Positions 56,621-64,000 of a stretch of DNA of 64,000 nucleotides are shown here, in pieces. The notes under the pieces are model-generated. The model saw only the letters and a list, made by a program, of their open reading frames with translations, did no database searches and was not told where the DNA came from. Within the stretch, counting starts at the first letter, position 1. Each line of letters starts with the position of its first letter. The position numbers were made by a program, and so were the translations under genes. Source of the stretch: Rhamnusium bicolor (taxonomy: Eukaryota > Arthropoda > Insecta > Coleoptera > Cerambycidae); the NCBI GenBank assembly GCA_029963845.1, contig JANEYF010005911.1, forward strand, positions 1-64,000. Direction: 5' to 3'.

Positions 56621-58334
56621 AGATATGTTTATTTGCTGGCGTGTTTTTGAAAATAATTTTGGAAGGTTATCGTGTTGCAGTGAGTTGTGTAATAGTGTAA
56701 TATAAATGATAATTATTTTATAACTGTTAATTTGCTGGTGTGTTTTTGAAAATAATTTAAGAAGGTTATCGTATTGCAGTGAGTTGTATAATTTGATGTA
56801 AAAATGTTTCGACCGTGGGAGACCTCTACGTCTACATCTTATTGTGTTTGTGAAAATGAAAGTGATGATTACAGTGATAAAGAAAATCAAAGTTCATTAG
56901 TGTTTTCAGTAAGAAAAAATCGGCTACATTTGAACGAGGAAGCGAAACAAATTTGCCTTAATGTTTCAATAATCTTTTGAAGCGACGAGCTCATGACCCT
57001 AATTTGTATGATTTAGATATACTAGGTGAAACAGTATTTCTGACTAATGTTCCTCGTCCCACAATACACAAGAAAACAACGATCCGACGCCTGTCAATCG
57101 AAAACTCTGGACCCATCGTTAGCAAAACTTTTAAGAACTTTAGTTTGCTACGCGTATCAGAAAAATTAAATCCCAACTATTGACGTGGTAGACAGAAAAT
57201 TAAAAGAAATAGATTATCATCTAAAATATACCAACAGAACTTTAGGAACTTGGCTGAGAAAAATTGGATGTAAATATCAAACTATTAATAAACGCATGGC
57301 GCTTATGGAAAGTAAGCGAATAGTGAATTGGCAAAATTCATATCTAGAAGAGATAAAGAACTCAGAAGGGAAAATATACCAATTTATTATGTAGATGAAA
57401 CTTGGTATGATACTCATGACACAGGAAAAAAAGGATGTAATGATGGATCTAGAAAATGTCAATCAATCTCATTACTCCTAAAAATGCCAGAAAAGGAAAT
57501 AGTCGTAGGAGTTAATTCAAAAAGAAATGTCGAAAATTAACAAAGAAAATTGGAGAAAAGAATAGGAAAGTAATTACAATTGTGGATGATTATTTAAAAA
57601 TTGACAAATTTCATATAAATAGAGGAAATAAATTTATTATAAATTTGAACGAGGATAATACTTTATCTAAAAATGAAGAAGAGTATGAGAAGGGCGAGGA
57701 TTCAGAGGAAGAAGCGATGTGAGGTGAGGTAAAGTGAAGTGAAGAAGTGAATTCTGTGATATCAGCCGCATTATTTAATTCCGTTTTTGTGCTTTCATTG
57801 TTCAGTGCTTGAGAAACATTAATTTCCAGGATGTTATTATTTTTTTTCATTTTGACAAAAATATGTCTTTCTGTTTTTATTGTAGTAACAACTTTACTAT
57901 TAGAATTTATTTTCAGTTTATTTATTGAGAAAAATATTTGTTTCTGTTACTATTTTGAGAATATATTTTTTGTTTTTAAAGGTTTCTTGTTACTTTTTAT
58001 ATAATTTCTTTATTCTATACTAATATTTCATACCCATCCTTTTCTGGCAAGAAATGCTCATACCTCCTCGAGGTTCTTGCTGAATAGTAACAATTTATAT
58101 TAAGCGAACTTGAATACTGTAACTGCTGTATGTGTAGTCAATACGTTAAATTCAATATTTTTATTTCAAGTTACTGCTTTTTTGTACAATTGTAAAATTG
58201 TTGCTAGCTAAACTGAGCACAAAAACCCACATTGAAAAAGTAAACGAGCGAACAATACAGTTAAATCCGGCTCTGTGGTCCCTAGCGTCTTACCCCGTAC
58301 GTCCCGTCACAATATCGGTTTCGCAGACTATACA
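56621..58334 (+). mobile_element. IS630/Tc1-like DDE element, copy 2
   Basis: Similar to the minus-strand copy at 24290-28881. Its 3' end closes with GGTTTCGCAGACTATAC, inverse of the copy 1 5' terminus. At its 5' end a unit of about 98 bp (TTTGCTGG(C/T)GTGTTTTTGA and onward to GAGTTGT(G/A)TAAT) is tandemly doubled at 56632 and 56730; copy 1 has a single such unit near 28575 in inverse. The 5' terminal repeat itself was not found. Confidence 0.6.
56803..57721 (+). pseudogene. DDE transposase of copy 2, core deleted
   Basis: Pieces run from MFRPWETSTSTSYCVCENES (about 56803) through a DNA-binding part (RRAHDPNLYDLDILGETVFL; SIENSGPIVSKTFKNFSLL), then LGTWLRKIGCKYQTINKRMA. The first catalytic box is YYVDETWYDTHDT (57391-57429), followed by GCNDGSRKCQSISLLLKM. 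From there it jumps to the tail (RKVITIVDDYLKIDKFHINR; ending GEDSEEEAM). The segments holding the second Asp (LDN) and the Glu (PIELIW), present in copy 1, are deleted. It is inactive, with frameshifts at about 56965, 57180 and 57330. Confidence 0.7.
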
Positions 58335-58627
58335 ATGGACCTCGCGCCAGCTGCTGAGCTGCGACTATGTGACGTCAGCCCAATCAGCAAGCGTTTATTG
58401 GATTCAAATAATACAAGCAGTTTCTGCGGCTCCTGTTATAGTTATGATTGTTTCTTTTTCAAATAAATAGTTTTGTTGTGAAGATGCTTATTGTATGCCT
58501 TTACTTTTAGTTCAGATTGTAGTCTCCCTGATAACGGTCGTGAGACCGAAATATGTCAGAGAAATCTAAATAAATTGTGGAATAGAAACCAAGTATTGTA
58601 ATATAGAGATATATAAAGGGGTGGCAC

Positions 58628-60142
58628 CAGAGACGGATTAAGCCGATTGGAGGCCAATGGCGGTAAAAATTTGGGGGCCGTTAGACCCCAGCTCCAAAAC
58701 AACAAAAAAAAAATGGTGTAAGGAAATGATGACTTTTTTGGGAAAATTTAAATTTTAGGTTTTTAACGAGTTGCTTAAACCAGCAATATGTAGCTAATAA
58801 TAAAATTCAACGTTTCAAGAAAAATTAGAAATTTATTCAAAAAAATTAACAAAAACAAGTTACTTCAGTGCTTAAAAGAGGTTTTCAATATGAATTATTA
58901 ACAGTTTTAGTTACGAGTCTTTTGTTTTTGCATTTACATGTATAATACGTGAATAATATTAAATATTGCTTTTTCTGTTGACAGTTTTTAACTAGGAACA
59001 GTAGCAGCTGGTGAAATTTATGCTAGTTATATCTTAATCTTTTCGCGCCCGGACCCGGATAAACACGCTAATGCCTCATGTGCCAGAAAGACCGGAAACG
59101 AGAATACATGCAAACGTGGAGGCATGATTTAAGACTGGAATCGAATGAACTCGCTTTAAAATAGCATACTTATTACTCAGTTATTAGACAAATAGTCCAC
59201 ACTGACCACACCTACATCTAATTTTATTGGTTCATTTTTCAGTAATGCGGAGTATTTTTTCTATGCGTAACAACACTGACATCATGCCCACGAAGCTTGT
59301 CAGTTCTCCTAAATATACCGTGAAATAAGTACTAATTGTTTTAATTTTTGACTGCAATTTTACGCAAAATATAATGGCATTCAAGAAATATTTGACAGAT
59401 GAAGAGTTGGTCCATATTCTGATGAACAGTGACGACTTAGATACCGGAGCCGTACGAACACGCATACGCTTCCGCCGCGGTCCAACGAGTACAAAGCTCT
59501 GAGCGACTGCGGTACTGAAAGGGATAATCTTGGAGCATTGGACACAAGCTATACTTTAAGCCATAACTACCACGGCTAAATGAAGAAGTTTTGTAGAGAA
59601 TAAACTGCGATTGAAATCTGCGAAAAAAAAGTTGCAAAAATTGTGCAACCCCCAGGTTATTTTTTAGACAACTTGTAAAATATTTGCAAAACATTTTTTT
59701 TTAAGAATCAGGTGGAACGTATGTCGCCAGGTTTCTAATTTCATAACAAAATATTAGTCTTTTTATTAAGTTACACGCTTTTGAAATTTACACTAAGAAA
59801 CGAATCTAAAAAAAATTTAAAACGACATAACTTTATTTTTTTGATGAAATTTGAAATCTGGCGACATACTTTCCACCTGATTTTAAAAAAAAGTTATGCA
59901 AACATTTTACAAATTGGTGCACAATTTTTTTCAACTTTTTTTTTTGTAAATTGCAATCGCAATTTGTATTTTGCAAAAAGTTTTGATAGTTATGCCTTAA
60001 AGTATTGCTTAGGTCCCATGCTCAAACATCGAGATACGACTTAACCTTTTCACCAGCCACCATTTACTAGGAATCTATCGAACTTGGGGCCCTTTGGAGA
60101 TTTGGTTTCCCTCGCGGCTACCAGCCGCTTAATCCGCCCCTG
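58628..60142. mobile_element. Non-autonomous hAT element (1515 bp) with exact target duplication
   Basis: The left end CAGAGACGGATTAAGCCG is mirrored by the right end, whose inverse reads CAGGGGCGGATTAAGCGG. Both are flanked by GGTGGCAC (58620-58627 and 60143-60150), a perfect 8-bp duplication. CAGGGGCGGAT ends are typical of ZMYM1-type hAT elements. No hAT transposase is inside. The insertion sits 23 bp from the Gr A 5' exon edge, just beyond its splice donor, and does not disturb it. Confidence 0.85.
59372..59502 (+). pseudogene. Short ORF inside the hAT element, piggyBac-N-terminus-like
   Basis: ATG at 59372 opens MAFKKYLTDEELVHILMNSD, then DLDTG and a basic stretch, stopping after about 43 codons. 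The K-x-LTDEEL-x-x-IL-x-x-SD opening resembles the start of piggyBac-type transposases. If right, it was carried in from another element. Evidence is limited to this short match. Confidence 0.3.
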
Positions 60143-60172
60143 GGTGGCACTTAAAACTCATATAATACTTAC

Positions 60173-61054
60173 GGTAAATGTAATTGGGTATCCAACTTGT
60201 GCAATTTTCAGTGTCCAGTGATGAGAATTAGTTTCGACGAATATAGCCGAATTAAATTCATATAAAATTTCGAAAACTGTAGATACCAATACGAAAAACA
60301 ACGGCCATTTGAAAATAATGTCCAATTGTTGCACCAGATAATAGCATTTCCCATAGAGCACTTTTATACGATTTAATTCGCTTTGTATATTTTGCTTAGT
60401 TGTATTAACAATAAATCTTTGCATTGTTGCAATTAAGATTTTATTTAAGAAGCTATATCTCCTTGCTAAAATATTTGCTATGCTGCATATAAAAAGAACT
60501 GTTATAAATTGATAATATGTGGACAGAAAAAAAAACATGTACGCAAAGATCAAATCATGTCTCTTTTTGGTAAAAAAAAAATAAATGCTGGACAAACTAA
60601 AAAAAAGAAGCATACCATGATAGATAATTAACTTTACGGTGTAGATGATGCAATTTTCTTGCACCTGGAAATCAGTTTCGTTTAATCTGTTTTCAATTTC
60701 TCTCATGCAGTATAATATATTTTTCCATTTTTCTGTACACAGTGTTGTCGCAAGTAGGCAAGCAATTATGTACGACCATTGCATAATGGATACTAGACAA
60801 TCTAGTATAATTCGGACTATCAAACTGTTGTGTTTTAGACTAAGCTTCATTCGACAATTTAATGAAAAAACAATAAAAATTGAGAAACCTCCAACTAATA
60901 CTAGTGGAAAAACCTTAGAAAATGTATTTTTTAAACGGCCCCTTTCTTTCGTTAAAGATATTGGCGTTAATCCCAACAACTTGGATGTTTTATAAATATA
61001 TAAGAAAATACATATGTCCACTCTTCTAGCTTTTCCATCTGGAAATACCTCCAT
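60173..61054 (-). CDS. Gr A, 5' exon of an intact gustatory receptor
   Basis: 294 uninterrupted codons from MEVFPDGKARRVDICIFLYI to AQVGYPITFT, then a GTAAGT donor (60167-60172 in inverse), phase 0. Hydrophobic segments are at about 47-65, 79-105, 136-161, 169-197, 250-273 and 284 onward, continuing into the last exon at 54590-54856. Landmarks are LGLTPI at 27-32, ARRYSFLNKI near 197-206 and YYLVQQLDIIFKWPLFFVLV near 238-257. The joined protein of 382 residues has the length and TM7 box of insect Gr proteins, ligand-gated channels in taste neurons. It is the most diverged of the four genes here and the only complete one without a lesion. Start chosen by alignment with Gr B and Gr C, which begin alike. 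The ligand cannot be told. Confidence 0.88.
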
Positions 61055-62048
61055 TATTTTATATTAAAGTTATAAGGGTGGTGTAAAACTAAGTCGACTG
61101 GTACCAATACATTGAAACCATTAGTGATTGTATAAGTAATAAAATAATATGGTATTATATAATCAAATGCACATTATGAGCCGTAAAACCTATAAATTCG
61201 GTTTACAATACACAAGGTATTATCAACGAATTAACCTGTTTAGTTTTGATAGCTTTTTAATTATGTGATCAAACCAAGTGACCGTGAAAGGGAAAAATAA
61301 ATATTTGATAATTTAATAATGTAATAGGTAATTACCTTGTCGCAGAGCATATTTCACAATGGGTTCTCGACAAAGAACCGTTCCGTCTATTTTGGAAAAG
61401 GTATTCCAGTCTACCAAAACATGTAAAGTTGCATGATTACCAAAAAACTCGAATCTTTCTTAAGCAACTATTATGTCACTAGGAGAGCCCTTGTTTAGTA
61501 TCGGCGCTCACACTAATGTCTGCCGCAAGATAGGTTGCATCATATTTACAGAACTTTGATGCATCTTTATTACGAAACAGATATTAAACAAATGCATAGA
61601 AGTGACGCAGAAATTATTTCAATATTTTATCCTATCTGCAAACTATTTTTGAACGCTTTTTATAAAAGTTAATAGAAGTTTACTTGTATATAAAACCGTT
61701 TCACATTTTACACAATAGTGATTTGTTTTAATTCTGTGGACATAAAATAGGTGTGCTTTCACTTTGATTATCTATCAATACAAAATAAAATGGAGTCCAC
61801 ACATATTCTATAGCATTGAAAATGGTAAACATGTACACTCGCTGAAGGAAGCGGTGAAATTATATTGACGGAGTTATTTTTACTGTAAATTTACATAACA
61901 TACCTCTGAAATCTGAAATATTTAAATTTTAGTAATAATTTAATTATTAGAAGTAACAGTTTTTTCTCCACACTTTCAATGTGCACAATCGATGATCGGT
62001 TTATCAACACTGCTTAAAATATCATTTCAGCAAATTTCAACACGATTT
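61055..62048. other. Upstream of Gr A, no gene recognised
   Basis: Presumed promoter side of Gr A. AT-rich, without a domain or repeat pair that I could find. Confidence 0.4.
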
Positions 62049-62110
62049 CAGGGAAGCATTTAGGAAGCTGGCCCCTGAGGCTAGGGGCAAATTTGCCGCC
62101 GCTTTAAAAG
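62049..62110. repeat. Possible end of a ZMYM1-type hAT element
   Basis: CAGGGAAGCATTTAGGAAGC starts a GC-rich stretch with GGGGCAAATTTGCCGCCGC, a motif class seen in ZMYM1-type hAT ends (compare 12515 and 15325). The transposase remnant at 63215-63960 may belong to the same element, which would then run off the window. Confidence 0.4.
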
Positions 62111-62360
62111 AAATCAAAAGAAACAAAACACAATCAAATACAAACTCAAATTTACTGTACTAAAATATATATGTAGGTACTTATATATTGTTTTGGAATA
62201 TAGTATTTGGACGTTATATTAAATTAAAATTGAAATAAATAAATGATTTACAAGTTAACATGATGCAACACACAGTTTAAAACACATACAATAACACACA
62301 GAAAGTGACATTGCAAAAAGATACGAAAGCGTAGAAGGACCACCTTATTATTTTTTTTGA

Positions 62361-62610
62361 AATTCCGACTTTAATCTCGGAATTCCGACTTTAATCTAGG
62401 AATTCCGACTTTAATCTCGGAATTTCGATTTTTAATCTCGGAATTCCGATTTTAATTTCGAAATTCCGACTTTAATCTCGGAATTCCGACTTTAATCTCG
62501 GAATTCCGCCTTTAAAGTCGGAATTCTGAGATTAAAGTCGGAATTCAAAGATTAAAGTCGGAATTCCGAGATTAAAGTCGGAATTCCGAATTTAAAGTCG
62601 GAATTCCGAC
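62361..62610. repeat. Head-to-head array of a 20-bp unit (long palindrome)
   Basis: Seven and a half units of AATTCCGACTTTAATCTCGG run left to right (62361-62510; one unit is 21 bp). They are followed directly by about five units in the inverse direction (AAAGTCGGAATTCCGAGATT) to about 62610. The switch is at CCGCCTTTAAAGTCGG near 62512. Units differ by 0-4 bases. The whole would fold into a hairpin of about 100 bp per arm. Each unit also contains the small palindrome GGAATTCC. Confidence 0.85.
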
Positions 62611-63214
62611 TTTTTTCAACCAACAGTTCAGTTCAGTTTTCCTTTCAATTGTAGAGGAATATACTGCACCTCATTAGTTGTTATAAAGTGTAGCGCTTAC
62701 AATAATGAATAATGGACGATATATTGGTATGTACAATTTTTATTTATATTAATAATAATTGCATGTAACTGTATATTTATTATACAGAGTATAGAGTACT
62801 GTTAAGTACCTTAAATACATTTTCTTACTACAAAGGAATAGGTTGTGTTATTAATGTGCGTCGCAACGGCAACAGTTGAAAATCTTTTTTGGACTTGATT
62901 GATCTCAAAAAAAAATCATATCTCTACGACTGTCGAGGACAAAAGAATTAGATACCTAAATCATAATATATAAATAATTATTATACAAATATGTTTGTTT
63001 CCTCTAATTATTTACAAGAGCCAATAATAAAAAGCAAATCGTTAAAAAAATTACTAAATATTTAGTTTCTGTTTTAGCATGACTGTGAAAACATATTCAT
63101 TTAAATTGAATTGTAAAGGGCCCTATACACCTTCAAGCTATCTGCGTAACAGAAGCTGTTACACAATTGCAGTTTAATCATGTATGACGTTGTTTGGCGT
63201 GTTGTATAAATTAT
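62611..63214. other. Spacer, no gene recognised
   Basis: AT-rich. Nothing recognised beyond short frames. Confidence 0.35.
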
Positions 63215-63960
63215 TTGAAAAAAATCAAGGGATTATCTGGCAGTGGGTGCGTACATATCTAAAAATTACGGAAAGTTGAGATTTACAAGTAATGTCCGTC
63301 GTTTCATCAATTTGCCACGAGAAAAATTCGCAATTATGTAGTTCTTCATAAATTTTGCCTTTAATAATGAAGCTAACGCTCTCAATTAGGTCACTTTGAA
63401 TTGATTTAGACGTCCCGGAAAAACAGTTCTCTCATTTTGGATCATACATTTTTAAAAAAAATCTATTAGCTCCTTGAAATTTCCTTTATTATACGAATCG
63501 CGTTTTTCGTCATGTCCTCGAAAAGAATTTTCTTGAGCAGATAAATATATAAGGGCATCAATTAATCTCTTTAATATTTCCCTATTTTCAGAGACTTTCA
63601 TTAAAATTTTCTATTTCTCTTTTATGCGCAGAATGCAAGAAATTTACAATATTTTGTTTACCCAACATTTCGAATTTAATGCAAGATTAAATATGCTTCT
63701 GAGGTTTTTCATGCCTTTATAAACCTCGTGACAAATTTTGCAAATTATTAAACTCGGCCCTGCCCCAAATTGAGGATTGATCTTTAGTAAATAACAAATA
63801 TTTCCAACAATATAATTTGTTTCTAACTGTTGATGCCGTTAACCACACGATTTTTTGATAATTGCTATCGCTAAACCCTCTGTTTTGTTTACCACCTGTG
63901 AAAATTAATGACGGCATTGACGATGTAGGTCTGATCATTTTTTAAAATCTTACCTTTCGA
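63215..63960 (-). pseudogene. ZMYM1-like hAT transposase remnant, N-terminal half
   Basis: Minus strand from about 63938: GFSDSNYQKIVWLTASTVRN and KLYCWKYLLFTKDQSSIWGR, with EFNNLQNLSRGL, match the TTF-type zinc-finger region of ZMYM1-like proteins (W-L-x-x-S...NKLYCW-x-CLLF). After shifts come LIDALIYLSAQENSFRGHDE and KRDSYNKGNFKELIDFF, the FRGHDE...GNF box of DUF4371. Then ELHNCEFFSWQIDETTDITC appears, holding the first catalytic Asp (DETTD). The C-terminal half is missing at the left (breaks off near 63215). The 5' end lies at or beyond the window edge. At least four frame changes are present. Confidence 0.65.
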
Positions 63961-64000
63961 TGATAACTAAGAGAACTAAATTCATTTAACAACAGATAAT

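Noticed and set aside
18918..61054. Odorant receptor (7tm_6) identity for the receptor genes
   Set aside because: The C-terminal TY/TA-hhhhh-QF box and the exon layout are gustatory-receptor features.
1..64000. CRISPR array, bacterial operon or integrated bacterial segment
   Set aside because: No regularly spaced direct repeats with unique spacers and no dense bacterial-type coding; all coding signals are eukaryotic or transposon-like.

Overview
The window is AT-rich, intron-bearing nuclear DNA from an insect. The evidence is a run of insect gustatory-receptor (Gr) genes on the minus strand, many transposon families typical of arthropods, and standard GT-AG splice sites. A beetle is plausible but is an inference; the sequence alone does not fix the order. 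No bacterial, organellar or CRISPR signal was seen.

Layout. At 1-3.9 kb on the plus strand, a tRNA-like SINE and several inverted-repeat elements precede the last coding exon of an SR (Arg/Ser-rich) protein, whose other exons were not found here. From 3.9 to 11.4 kb lie foldback elements, decayed transposase and reverse-transcriptase pieces and one dated hAT insertion. From 11.4 kb to the end is a minus-strand Gr cluster. Each Gr has one long 5' coding exon (about 290 codons) that ends in phase 0 at a GTAAGT donor, then a short C-terminal exon carrying the family hallmark (TY or TA, five hydrophobics, QF). Gr A (exons at 61.0-60.2 and 54.9-54.6 kb) reads through intact at 382 residues. Gr D (exons at 19.8-19.0 and 11.7-11.45 kb) is complete apart from three single-base shifts. 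Gr B (45.2-44.3 kb) and Gr C (35.0-34.1 kb, one shift in a T run) are 5' exons with only one downstream C-terminal exon to splice to, at 24.2-23.9 kb. This suggests alternative 5' exons on a shared 3' exon, as known for other insect Grs. Two further copies are pseudogenes: one at 40.0-37.6 kb split by a hAT element with an exact 8-bp target duplication, and one at 56.6-56.1 kb cut off by a DDE element.

Mobile DNA fills the introns and spacers. There are three 1.99-kb copies of one hAT family (A), three copies of a second (C), pieces of a ZMYM1-like hAT (B), two copies of an IS630/Tc1-like DDE element (one carrying a nested LINE), Ty3/gypsy gag and pol pieces, LINE pieces and about a dozen foldback or MITE-like elements.

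The two observations I rate highest are these. (1) A truncated LTR retrotransposon at 16.4-18.5 kb has a heat-shock element just upstream of the TATA box in its LTR, and perfect heat-shock elements repeated about every 103 bp through its leader. (2) The Gr locus has the organisation described above. A 250-bp head-to-head palindromic array of a 20-bp unit at 62.4 kb is also striking.
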